A stretch of 9,809 bases of DNA. It comes from Pseudomonadales bacterium. Its GTDB lineage: Bacteria; Pseudomonadota; Gammaproteobacteria; Pseudomonadales; Azotimanducaceae. The stretch is taken from positions 1 to 9,809 of the forward strand of contig SKXG01000379.1 of the NCBI GenBank assembly GCA_007128525.1, in the 5' to 3' direction. Positions 1-9,061 of the stretch are shown here, piece by piece; positions within the stretch are counted from its first letter, which is position 1, and every line of letters begins with the position of its first letter. The notes under the pieces are model-generated. The model saw nothing but the letters and a program-made list of their open reading frames with translations. It ran no database searches and was not told where the DNA came from. The position numbers and the translations under genes are program-made.

Positions 1-1151
1 GCGATGAAGTCAACATGGTGGCCTGCCAGGTCTGCTACTCGCTGTACCGTACGCCAACCAAGATCGCCAGGGTCCGGGCCCAGTCCTATCACAGTCGTGG
101 CGGCTTCTTCACCGAAGAGCACATGCCCATCGACGTGCTGATCAATCCGGAGATCCTGGTTACCGAACAGATCGAGAAGTTGCTGTTCTATCCAGGTACG
201 CTGCAGGTGCTCGACTTTGCCGAAGGCAAGGTCCAGCTGGTGGCGGTCAGTGCGGTCGAAGGCGGGCCGCTGGTCGGCCAGGAACTGCGCTTTTTGCGCG
301 AGCATATGCCAAAGGTGGAGACGCGGGTTGCCGCCATCTTCCGCAAGGGCCGCCCGATTCTGCCGCAGGGCAATACCTTGATTGAAAAAGGCGATGAGGT
401 CTTTTTTATTGCCGCTGCTGAAGACATCAATGCCGTATTGCACGAACTCGGTCGATCCGAGCGCCCCAACAAGCGGGTCATGATCGCGGGCGGTGGGCTC
501 ATCGGAGAGCGTCTGGCGCTGGAGATTGAGCACAAGTACAACGTCAAAGTTATCGAGTTCAACCCGGAACGCTGCAGCTACCTGGGTGAGGCGCTGTCGA
601 AAGCCGTGCCGCTGCTCGGCGATGCCACCGACCGCGAGTTGCTGCTGGAAGAGAACATCGAGCATACCGACGTGTTCTGTGCACTGACCAACGACGACGA
701 AGTGAACATCATGTCGTCGATGCTGGCGAAACGACTGGGCGCCCACCAGGTCATCACCCTGATCAACAAACCGTCTTACGTCGATCTGGTGCAGGAGACC
801 AACATCGACATTGCGATCTCACCGCAGATGGCAACCACCAGTTCATTACTGACGCATGTACGTCGGGGTGACGTCGCCCGCGTGCATAACCTGCGTCGTG
901 GTGCTGCTGAGGCCATGGAAACCATTGCACATGGTACGCCGGAGGATTCCAAGGTGGTTGGGCGACGCATACGGGACATTGACCTGCCGCCCGGTACAAC
1001 TATCGGCGCCATTGTGCGCGGCGATGAGGTTTTGATTGCCCACGACGACACCCAGGTGGAGAGCGACGATCACGTCATCCTGTTTCTGGTTGACAAGAAA
1101 CGGGTGGCGGCTGTGGAAAAGCTCTTCCAGGTTGGACTGACCTTCTTCTGA
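1..1151 (+). CDS. trkA: Trk K+ uptake regulatory protein TrkA (5' end missing)
   Basis: TrkA is the cytoplasmic NAD(H)/nucleotide-binding subunit that forms a gating ring under the TrkH channel in low-affinity K+ uptake. The reading frame is already open at the left edge (bases 3-14 read DEVN, then MVACQVCYSL), matching the E. coli TrkA stretch DETNMVACQVAYSL around its residues 76-85, so roughly 75 residues of the first Rossmann domain lie outside the window. The ATG at 15 is therefore internal, not the start. Visible parts are the end of RCK domain 1, a TrkA-C domain (EGKVQLV... GDEVFFIAA), the second Rossmann fold with the dinucleotide motif GGGLIG at 489-506 and an acidic residue after strand 2 (VIEFN, E at 555-557), and a second TrkA-C domain with LPPGTTIGAIVRG and DHVILFLVDKK. 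The stop TGA (1149-1151) shares one base with the trkH start, so the two are likely cotranscribed and coupled. Assignment is very secure. Confidence 0.97.
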   Translation, partial: DEVNMVACQVCYSLYRTPTKIARVRAQSYHSRGGFFTEEHMPIDVLINPEILVTEQIEKLLFYPGTLQVLDFAEGKVQLVAVSAVEGGPLVGQELRFLREHMPKVETRVAAIFRKGRPILPQGNTLIEKGDEVFFIAAAEDINAVLHELGRSERPNKRVMIAGGGLIGERLALEIEHKYNVKVIEFNPERCSYLGEALSKAVPLLGDATDRELLLEENIEHTDVFCALTNDDEVNIMSSMLAKRLGAHQVITLINKPSYVDLVQETNIDIAISPQMATTSSLLTHVRRGDVARVHNLRRGAAEAMETIAHGTPEDSKVVGRRIRDIDLPPGTTIGAIVRGDEVLIAHDDTQVESDDHVILFLVDKKRVAAVEKLFQVGLTFF

Positions 1152-2587
1152 TGCGACGCTCCATGATCTTTCGCATCACCGGCATCCTGCTGATGCTGAT
1201 GGCGCTGATGCTGCTGCTGCCGGCACTGATCGCACTGATCTATCAGGAAGAGAGCCTCAGGGTCTTTCTGATTTCATCGGCAATCACGCTGGTCATCGGG
1301 CTGGTGCTGACCTTCAGTGTCCGTCATCCCCGCGAACTGCGGACGCGTGACGGCTTTATCGTGACTGGCCTGTTTTATTTTGCGCTGGGACTCGTCGGAG
1401 CACTGCCGCTCTACCTGGACCCATTGATCGCCATTTCCTTCACCGACGCCGTGTTCGAGTCAGTCTCCGGATTTACGACGACGGGCGCGACGGTGTTGAC
1501 CGGCCTCGATGACATGCCAAAGTCCATTCTTTTCTACCGACAGCTGCTGCAGTGGCTTGGTGGCATGGGCATTATCGTCCTCGCCGTGGCTATTTTGCCG
1601 ATGCTGGGTATCGGTGGCATGCAGCTTTATCGGACGGAGTTTTCCGGGCGGGACAACAAGCTGACACCACGTATTCAGGAAACAGCCAAAGCACTGTGGT
1701 ACCTCTATGCGTCACTGACAGCGGCCTGTGCCATAGCCTACTACCTCGCAGGCATGTCCTGGTTCGATGCCATCTGCCACAGCTTTTCCACCGTTGCCAT
1801 TGGCGGCTTCTCCACCTATGACGCCAGCATAGGGCACTTTAACAACAGCGCTGTTGAGGCCGTTGCCATCGTATTCATGGTGCTGGCGGGGATCAATTTC
1901 GCCTTGCATTTTTGGGCGTGGCGGAGAAAGAGCCTGATGAGTTACCTGCGGGACTGGGAGGTGCGAACCTATCTGTCAATCCTGGGGTTAGTGGGGGCAT
2001 CTGTCTTCGGCGTTATGTTGTTGAGTGGAGAGGGCCTCGCCAGCATCCGACCCGTGCTGTTTCAGACTGTGTCGATCGCAACGACAACCGGCTATACAAC
2101 TGAGAACTTCAGCCAGTGGCCGTCGGCGGCACCCTTCATCCTGATCTTTGCAGCTTTTGCTGGCGGCTGTGCGGGGTCCACCGCGGGCGGGATCAAGATC
2201 ATCCGCGTGTTGCTGCTGTTTCAGCAAGGGCTGCGCGAAATTCGACGCCTGGTGCACCCGGCCGGCGTCTTCCATGTGAAGTTGGGGCAAGAGCCGGTGT
2301 CAGGCCGGGTTATGGAAGCGGTCTGGGGCTTCTTCTCAGCCTACGTGTTCGTATTCGTGGTATTGATGATCGCCTTCCTGGTGCTCAGCGGCACCGATGG
2401 CATCACGGGTTTTTCGGCCGTCGCCGCCACATTGACGAACCTCGGGCCTGGACTGGGTGACGTGGCCGCCAATTACCAGGGCGTATCCACTAGCGGCAAA
2501 TGGTTGCTGATGTTCTCGATGGTCCTGGGTCGCCTGGAAATCTTCACGCTGTTGGTGCTGCTGACCCCTGCCTTCTGGCGCCGCTGA
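1151..2587 (+). CDS. trkH: Trk system K+ channel/transporter subunit TrkH
   Basis: This is the inner-membrane K+-translocating subunit of the Trk system; it works with TrkA encoded just upstream. The product is 478 residues, close to the usual 480 or so, and is strongly hydrophobic throughout. The four P-loop repeats of the TrkH/KtrB superfamily are all visible: TTTGAT at about 109-114, STVAIGGFST at 213-222, ATTTGYTT at 310-317 and TNLGPGLG at 429-436, each carrying the filter glycine. GGCAGSTAGGIK (338-349) follows the third loop, and the protein ends with the conserved GRLEIFTLLVLLTPAFWR. The ATG at 1151 overlaps the trkA stop as TGATG, which suggests reinitiation; no convincing Shine-Dalgarno precedes it. 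The ATG at 1163 (MIFRITG, residue 5) is an alternative start. The gene is intact. It ends 10 bp before the stop of the convergent lpxL-type gene. Confidence 0.97.
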   Translation: MRRSMIFRITGILLMLMALMLLLPALIALIYQEESLRVFLISSAITLVIGLVLTFSVRHPRELRTRDGFIVTGLFYFALGLVGALPLYLDPLIAISFTDAVFESVSGFTTTGATVLTGLDDMPKSILFYRQLLQWLGGMGIIVLAVAILPMLGIGGMQLYRTEFSGRDNKLTPRIQETAKALWYLYASLTAACAIAYYLAGMSWFDAICHSFSTVAIGGFSTYDASIGHFNNSAVEAVAIVFMVLAGINFALHFWAWRRKSLMSYLRDWEVRTYLSILGLVGASVFGVMLLSGEGLASIRPVLFQTVSIATTTGYTTENFSQWPSAAPFILIFAAFAGGCAGSTAGGIKIIRVLLLFQQGLREIRRLVHPAGVFHVKLGQEPVSGRVMEAVWGFFSAYVFVFVVLMIAFLVLSGTDGITGFSAVAATLTNLGPGLGDVAANYQGVSTSGKWLLMFSMVLGRLEIFTLLVLLTPAFWRR

Positions 2588-2598
2588 TCAGTGGCTTT
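2580..2598 (+). terminator. Weak hairpin at the trkH stop codon
   Basis: GCCGCT and AGTGGC pair as a 6-bp stem (one G-U pair) around a GATC tetraloop, followed by only three T residues. The stem contains the trkH stop codon (2585-2587). It could be a weak terminator for trkAH, and being a near-palindrome it could also act on the opposing lpxL transcript. The short T run makes this tentative; the last bases may simply be coding sequence plus stop. Confidence 0.25.
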
Positions 2599-3488
2599 CA
2601 ATACAACTTGTCCCAATCATCCGGGCCGCGGCGAAAGCGCTTGTACTCCCACTGATACTGGGCCGGATCGAGCGCCACCAGCTCTTCAATAGCGTGGTTA
2701 AGCGCTTTGGCATAAGCCTCGGGTTCCTCGGCCGCGGCCACCGCTGGCAGGACATCAAAGTGCAGGCTGAAGCCGGCGGCGTCCGGCAGCCGCCGGGCGT
2801 GACCAAGCACCACCAGAGGCTCGGTCGCTCGAATGACCTTGTGCGCGAGGATGCCAGTAAGCGCCGGGCGGCCGAAGAAGGGCGCATAGACGCCGCTGCG
2901 CTGAGAAGGCACCTGATCCGGCAACAGGCCAACCAGCTTGCCTTTTCGAAGGGTTCGATACAGCTCACGAATACCAGTGCTCGTGGTTGGCACCAGGATA
3001 CTGCCAGCCCGCATCCGGGCATTGCGAATCATGGCATCAAGGGTGGCGACGTTGGGGGGTTCATACATGGCGGTAAGACCGAACCGCTCACCGAGAAACA
3101 GATTCACCATTTCCCAGTTGCCGAAGTGGGGCGCCAAGACCAGCACGCCACGTTTCTCGTGCAAGGCATCGGCAATGCGTTGGGCACCGCTGACCTTACG
3201 AATCAGGGGTCGCCATGCCTTGACCGGCCAGTGCCAGACGATGCCCATCTCGGTGCTGAGCTGCCCGGTGTGCAGCAAGCTGTCGCGGGCCAGCTGGCGC
3301 TGCGCGCGAGCATCGAGATGCGGATAGCAGGTGGCAATGTTGATTTGTGTCACCTTGGCGGCCCGGCCACGCGACCACCAGGCCAGACGTCCGAACAAAC
3401 GTCCCAGGGCCTGCGCCTGACGCAGGCTCAGCCAACTCATCACACGCAGGATGATCCGCGTCAGCCAGGCAATGATTCGATCACGCAA
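2598..3488 (-). CDS. lpxL: Lipid A biosynthesis late acyltransferase, LpxL/HtrB family
   Basis: This enzyme adds a secondary acyl chain from acyl-ACP to the primary hydroxyacyl chain of the lipid A precursor at the inner membrane. The 296-residue product has a hydrophobic N-terminal anchor (about 5-22). It carries the catalytic HX4E motif HFGNWE (H121, E126), then a DQVP block (191-194), an FFG block (204-206), and the family C-terminal block QWEYKRFRRGP (279-289). The start is a TTG at 3488, chosen because AGGAG lies 7 nt upstream (3496-3500); the earlier TTG at 3495-3493 runs into a stop within a few codons. The start lies inside the 3' end of tag (28-bp overlap), so the two genes form an operon with coupled translation. 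A homologue sits beside tag in Pseudomonas (PA0011, from memory). LpxL, LpxM and LpxP subtypes cannot be separated by reading; the family is certain, the symbol less so. Confidence 0.92.
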   Translation of the reverse strand: MRDRIIAWLTRIILRVMSWLSLRQAQALGRLFGRLAWWSRGRAAKVTQINIATCYPHLDARAQRQLARDSLLHTGQLSTEMGIVWHWPVKAWRPLIRKVSGAQRIADALHEKRGVLVLAPHFGNWEMVNLFLGERFGLTAMYEPPNVATLDAMIRNARMRAGSILVPTTSTGIRELYRTLRKGKLVGLLPDQVPSQRSGVYAPFFGRPALTGILAHKVIRATEPLVVLGHARRLPDAAGFSLHFDVLPAVAAAEEPEAYAKALNHAIEELVALDPAQYQWEYKRFRRGPDDWDKLY

Positions 3489-4117
3489 CGCTCAACTCCT
3501 GATTGCTGACAGGCTTGATGTCGAGGACAGCCGGTCAGATGATCATTGACCAGCCCCGCCGCCTGCATAAAGGCATAGCAGATGGTTTCGCCGGTGAACT
3601 TAAAGCCCAGCGCTTTCAGCGCACGCGACATGGCCCGCGAAACCTCGGTGCACGTCGGCACCTCAGCCAGTGTCCGGAAATGATTGACGCGCGGCCGTTG
3701 GGTATTGTCATGGTCTACAAATCGCCACAGAAAGTCAGCCGGATCTTCAGTTTCTGACAGCGTCAGCCAGGCGCGGGCGTTCGTCGGCAAGGCGGCAATC
3801 TTGCCGGGGTGGCGAATCATGACCGGATCAGCCAGCAGCTGTTGCTGTTTGCTGTTGCTCAGCCCGGCCAAGTAAACCGGGTCGAAACCGCCCAGGCGGT
3901 CGCGAAGGGCTGCCCGTCGATGCAAAATCAGACGCCAGCTCAGACCCGCCTGCATCCCTTCAAGCAGTAGGAGTTCGAACAGGGCATCGGGGTCGCGGCA
4001 AGGGACGCCCCACTCATGATCATGGTAAGCCTGATACAGGGGATCATCACCGGGCCAGGGGCAGGCGTTGGACGCAGCTTTCCCGGCCGGCGTCTCGGCA
4101 CCGGTGCTTTTGACCAT
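3461..4117 (-). CDS. tag: DNA-3-methyladenine glycosylase I (Tag)
   Basis: Tag excises 3-methyladenine from alkylated DNA, starting base excision repair. The 218-residue product aligns by eye with E. coli Tag along its whole length. It has the N-terminal block DPLYQAYHDHEWGVP (25-39), LEGMQAGLSW (52-61) with E53 at the position of E. coli catalytic E38 and W61 at that of W46, and the C-terminal GFKFTGETICYAFMQAAGLVNDH. The zinc-snap ligands of E. coli (C4, H17, H175, C179) correspond to C19, H32, H193 and C197, all present. The ATG at 4117 gives about 15 residues more than E. coli before the first zinc cysteine; there is no other usable start before C19, and the frame stays open further upstream into gmhB but without family similarity. 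The protein also has a roughly 20-residue C-terminal tail with two further cysteines; its last codons overlap the lpxL-type start. A weak GGGAA precedes the ATG. Confidence 0.96.
   Translation of the reverse strand: MVKSTGAETPAGKAASNACPWPGDDPLYQAYHDHEWGVPCRDPDALFELLLLEGMQAGLSWRLILHRRAALRDRLGGFDPVYLAGLSNSKQQQLLADPVMIRHPGKIAALPTNARAWLTLSETEDPADFLWRFVDHDNTQRPRVNHFRTLAEVPTCTEVSRAMSRALKALGFKFTGETICYAFMQAAGLVNDHLTGCPRHQACQQSGVERCVIESLPG
3496..3500 (-). promoter_or_regulatory. Shine-Dalgarno that sets the TTG start of the lpxL-type gene
   Basis: On the minus strand AGGAG is followed by a 7-nt spacer and TTG CGT GAT. It is the only good ribosome binding site near the N-terminus and supports the non-ATG start at 3488. 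It lies within the coding sequence of tag. Confidence 0.7.
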
Positions 4118-4138
4118 AGCTGGCTTTTCCCGCAAGAT
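4110..4138 (+). promoter_or_regulatory. Possible promoter for gmhB-acyltransferase
   Basis: TTGACC (4110-4115, 5 of 6 to -35) is followed after 17 bp by CAAGAT (4133-4138, only 3 of 6 to -10), 31 bp before the gmhB ATG. It overlaps the tag start codon, so divergent initiation would be closely interlocked. The poor -10 keeps this tentative. Confidence 0.2.
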
Positions 4139-4149
4139 TTGCGCCCGCG

Positions 4150-4155
4150 ATTGTA
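4150..4155 (-). promoter_or_regulatory. Possible -10 box for tag-lpxL
   Basis: On the minus strand TACAAT (5 of 6 to the sigma70 -10 consensus) lies 32 bp before the tag ATG, which would give a leader of about 25 nt. No good -35 element is visible 16-18 bp upstream; that region is already gmhB coding sequence. Support rests on the -10 match and its position in the only divergent gap. Confidence 0.33.
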
Positions 4156-4169
4156 CTCGACGACACCTG

Positions 4170-4727
4170 ATGAAGCTCGTTCTGCTCGATAGAGATGGCG
4201 CGATCAACCGTGACTCTTCCGACTTTATCAAGCACGCTGACGAGTTCGTGCCCATTGCGGGTAGCCTGGAGGCCATGGCGGCACTGTGCCAGGCAGGCTT
4301 TCGACTGCGAGTCTGTACCAATCAGTCGGGTATAGGCCGGCGCTTGTTTGACGAGGCGGCGCTGAGCGGCATTCACGACAAGCTCTATCGGCTCGCATCC
4401 GCCGCAGGCGCACAGATCGACGGCATCCACTATTGTCCCCATCATCCGGCGGCAAACTGTGATTGCCGGAAGCCTTTGCCCGGGCTGATTGATGCGGCGC
4501 TGCGGGATGCCGGCTGTCGGCCGGATGAGGCCTGCGTCATCGGCGACTCCCATCGGGACCTGGCGGCCGGCTGGGCAGCCGGCTGCAGCGCCCTGCTGGT
4601 ACTCACCGGTAATGGACAGAAGACACTGAAACAACTGCGCACAGACGAAAGTGAGCGCTTGCTTTGCATTCAGCCCGACCTGGCTGCGGCGGCACAGTGG
4701 CTGATCGCGCGCAGGGACGGTGCATGA
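4170..4727 (+). CDS. gmhB: D-glycero-D-manno-heptose-1,7-bisphosphate 7-phosphatase (GmhB)
   Basis: GmhB is a cytosolic HAD-family phosphatase that removes the 7-phosphate of heptose bisphosphate on the way to ADP-heptose for the LPS inner core. The 185-residue product has HAD motif I LDRDGAIN (D7 nucleophile, D9 acid/base), motif II TNQSG (T50), the zinc-binding set CPHH...CDC (C89, H91, C97, C99) typical of GmhB, CRKP (K101) and motif IV IGDSHRD (D126, D130). Motif I has Ala at position 11 where HAD enzymes usually have Thr or Val. The ATG at 4170 is chosen because homologues start directly with a strand leading into DRDG; the longer open frame from 4068 would overlap tag. No clear Shine-Dalgarno is seen. 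Its stop overlaps the next start as ATGA, indicating coupling with the acyltransferase. A histidinol-phosphatase-like relative is less likely because of the zinc set and context. Confidence 0.93.
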   Translation: MKLVLLDRDGAINRDSSDFIKHADEFVPIAGSLEAMAALCQAGFRLRVCTNQSGIGRRLFDEAALSGIHDKLYRLASAAGAQIDGIHYCPHHPAANCDCRKPLPGLIDAALRDAGCRPDEACVIGDSHRDLAAGWAAGCSALLVLTGNGQKTLKQLRTDESERLLCIQPDLAAAAQWLIARRDGA

Positions 4728-5493
4728 AACTCTGGTACGGCTTTAGATCACTGCTGTTCTATCTGGGCTACATGGTCATTACCATCGGCTGGTTCTTTCC
4801 ATCCCTGTTGCTGGCCTGGTGCCTGCCCATGCGGGCGCGATTCTTTCTGGTGGCCCAATGCTGGTCCGGTTTAGTGCTGGGTTGGTTAAGACTCACTTGC
4901 GGCATTCGCTATGTCGTAGAAGGCCAGGAGCACATCCCTGCAGAACCCTGTGTGGTGCTGTGTCGACACGAAAGCACGCTGGAAATCCTGTTTCTACAGT
5001 GGTTATTTGCACCGCAGGCGACGCTGCTGAAGCGGGAACTGTTGAAGATCCCATTCTTTGGCTGGGGGTTGCGGCTGGCTCGTCCAATTCCAATCGACCG
5101 CAGTGATCCCAGGTCTGCGCTGCGGACGCTGATCCGCGTTGGCAGGCAGCGACTCGACGAGGGGCTCTGGGTCGTGCTGTTCCCGGAAGGCACCCGGCTG
5201 CGTCACACCGAGCGCGCCCGCTTCCAGAGTGGTGGCGCAGCGCTGGCCGAGGCCAGCGGCCGACCGCTGCTGGTGGTCAGTCATGACGCCGGTCGCTACT
5301 GGCCGGCTCGGGCGCTGGTGAAGTACCCGGGCACGGTTCGGGTGCGCGTGACGGCGCCGATCTATCCGCAGGACGACAACAGCAAGTCATTGAATCGCAA
5401 GGCTATGGCACGAATGCAGATGGAACTCGACGCCCTGCAGTGCGCGGCCGGCAACGGCCAGCCAGGCGCTCCGGCGGACGCAGGCGCCCAGCG

Positions 5494-5497
<4 letters not shown>
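4724..5497 (+). CDS. 1-acylglycerol-3-phosphate (lysophospholipid) acyltransferase, PlsC/LptA type
   Basis: This is a membrane-associated acyltransferase of the LPLAT superfamily, expected to acylate lysophosphatidate or another lysophospholipid at the inner membrane. The 257-residue product has a hydrophobic N-terminal segment (about 10-33) and the catalytic HX4E block HESTLE (H82, E87), where classical PlsC has HX4D. These are followed by KRELLKIPFFGW (103-114) and the substrate-binding FPEGTR (153-158). The C-terminal tail (from about 240) is Gly/Ala/Pro rich and probably disordered. The ATG at 4724 overlaps the gmhB stop by 4 bp and has AGGGA 6 nt upstream (4713-4717), which supports it over the open frame from 4664. 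From memory the Pseudomonas gene next to gyrB (PA0005, LptA) has the same place and the same HX4E variant, and the P. fluorescens relative HdtS was reported to make acyl-homoserine lactones. Family is sure; the physiological substrate is not. Confidence 0.9.
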
Positions 5498-7938
<2,441 letters not shown>

Positions 7939-7946
7939 TCAATAGG

Positions 7947-9056
7947 TCATTGACCAGTCGCCGCACGCTGGCAGATTCCGTGTTCCACGTGGAACACCTG
8001 GCGCTTTGTCGGGCTGAATGAACTGCCCAGATCTGGCGCCGCAAGGGCGGTCGCCAGCACCTGGCTGCCGCTCTCGGCTAGTACTTCGAAAAACCGCCGA
8101 CTGTGCGGGCCGTCCAGCTCTGCGCCCAGATCGTCGATTAAAAAAACACTGTTCATGCCCGTCTCGGCAGCTGTCAGCTGCGCTTGGGCCAAGTGCAGAG
8201 CGCTGGCCAATATCTTCGCCTGTCCTCGAGAAAGCGCGACGCTGGCGGCTTCTTCCGCCAGGCGCAGTCGCAGATCCGCACGATGTGGGCCATAGGCTGT
8301 CAGGCCTGATTTTACCTCTCTATGGCGGCTCGCAACCAGCACTTCCGCCAAAGCTTTCTGGGCCGGCCAGCCGGGATCCAGTGAGACCGCAATATCAAGC
8401 TGCGGTGCCAGGTCGGCCAACAGTATTTGCAGGCGACTGCTGAGGCGTTCGACATAAGTCGCGCGCAGTGCCGAAACCGTCTCCGCGGCCGTAATCAGGG
8501 CACGGGTCCAGGTCTCAAAGTCGGTGCCCAGACGATCCAGGTGCCCGGCTGCCTGACGCAGCAGGGCGTTGCGCTGGCGTAGTGCGCGCTGATAACCACG
8601 CAGCTCATCCAGATATCGATGTTCCACGTGGAACATGCCCCAATCCAGAAAGCTGCGCCGCAAACTCGGCTCACCGAGCACCAGGGACGCTGATTCTGGC
8701 AGCATCAGCTGCACCGGCAGCAGTCGCGAGACCGCTGACAGCTGACGCTGCACCTCACCGTTGATCTTTAATGTGGCCTGATTAGAGCGCTGGCGCCGCA
8801 TGCCGACCTGAACATCACCGCGCGACTCCAACCACAGCCGCGCACGCACCAAGAGATCTTCTTCTCCCCAGCAGATTACAGGCCCGACCCGGGCGCTTCG
8901 AAAGGATCGGCCTCGCGCAAGCAGATAAACACTCTCAAGAACCGACGTCTTGCCCGCCCCGTTAGGCCCCACCAGCAAATTCAGTCCAGGCGCCAGCTCA
9001 ATCTCCAACGCCTTCAGGTTGCGACAGCCAACAACCTCGAGCGTCTCCAGACGCAT
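7947..9056 (-). CDS. recF: DNA replication and repair protein RecF
   Basis: RecF is an SMC-like ATPase that with RecO and RecR loads RecA at single-strand gaps. The 369-residue product (E. coli 357) has Walker A GPNGAGKT (30-37), the LDWGMFH block (137-143), PHRADL (257-262), the ABC signature LSRGQAK (275-281) and Walker B VFLIDDLGAELD (304-315). The ATG at 9056 lies 5 bp after the dnaN stop with no clear Shine-Dalgarno, suggesting coupled translation. The peptide FHVEH occurs twice (142-146 and 355-359); both copies are encoded by the same 16-bp palindrome of the parS type. The second lies in the C-terminal stretch, about 10 residues before the end, where E. coli RecF from memory has a related MF.VEKG-like ending, so the tail is probably homologous rather than added. 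Confidence 0.97.
   Translation of the reverse strand: MRLETLEVVGCRNLKALEIELAPGLNLLVGPNGAGKTSVLESVYLLARGRSFRSARVGPVICWGEEDLLVRARLWLESRGDVQVGMRRQRSNQATLKINGEVQRQLSAVSRLLPVQLMLPESASLVLGEPSLRRSFLDWGMFHVEHRYLDELRGYQRALRQRNALLRQAAGHLDRLGTDFETWTRALITAAETVSALRATYVERLSSRLQILLADLAPQLDIAVSLDPGWPAQKALAEVLVASRHREVKSGLTAYGPHRADLRLRLAEEAASVALSRGQAKILASALHLAQAQLTAAETGMNSVFLIDDLGAELDGPHSRRFFEVLAESGSQVLATALAAPDLGSSFSPTKRQVFHVEHGICQRAATGQ
7981..7996. other. parS-type ParB-binding site, inside the recF 3' end
   Basis: TGTTCCACGTGGAACA is a perfect 16-bp palindrome identical in type to the chromosomal parS sites reported for Pseudomonas and close to the general parS consensus TGTTTCACGTGAAACA. ParB binds such sites near the origin and, with ParA, segregates replicated origins. 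This copy is about 50 bp upstream of the gyrB start codon and is read in recF as (V)FHVEH. The parAB genes are not in the window, so function is inferred from the sequence match and the origin-proximal location. Confidence 0.88.
8620..8635. other. parS-type ParB-binding site, inside recF
   Basis: This is a second perfect copy of TGTTCCACGTGGAACA, centred 639 bp from the first. It is in the same reading phase of recF and encodes (M)FHVEH at residues 142-146. Two identical 16-bp palindromes within one 1.1-kb gene are very unlikely by chance and fit the clustering of parS sites around oriC. Confidence 0.88.
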
Positions 9057-9061
9057 GCTGC

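Noticed and set aside
15..17. ATG at 15 as the trkA start
   Set aside because: The frame continues upstream to the window edge and matches internal TrkA sequence, so this Met is internal.
2773..2796. Inverted repeat CCGGCGGC/GCCGCCGG in the lpxL-type gene
   Set aside because: It is inside conserved-length coding sequence, has no T run and is typical of GC-rich codons (Arg, Ala, Pro).
2694..3509. A 271-codon open frame on the plus strand opposite the lpxL-type gene
   Set aside because: Its product is Gln/Gly/His-rich with no recognisable domain, and the opposite strand holds a clear, full-length acyltransferase. It is a shadow of GC-rich coding sequence.
4564..4585. GC-rich hairpin GCCGGCT/AGCCGGC with a 4-nt loop
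   Set aside because: It lies in the middle of gmhB and follows from the coding repeat AAGWAAG; there is no T run and no gene boundary.
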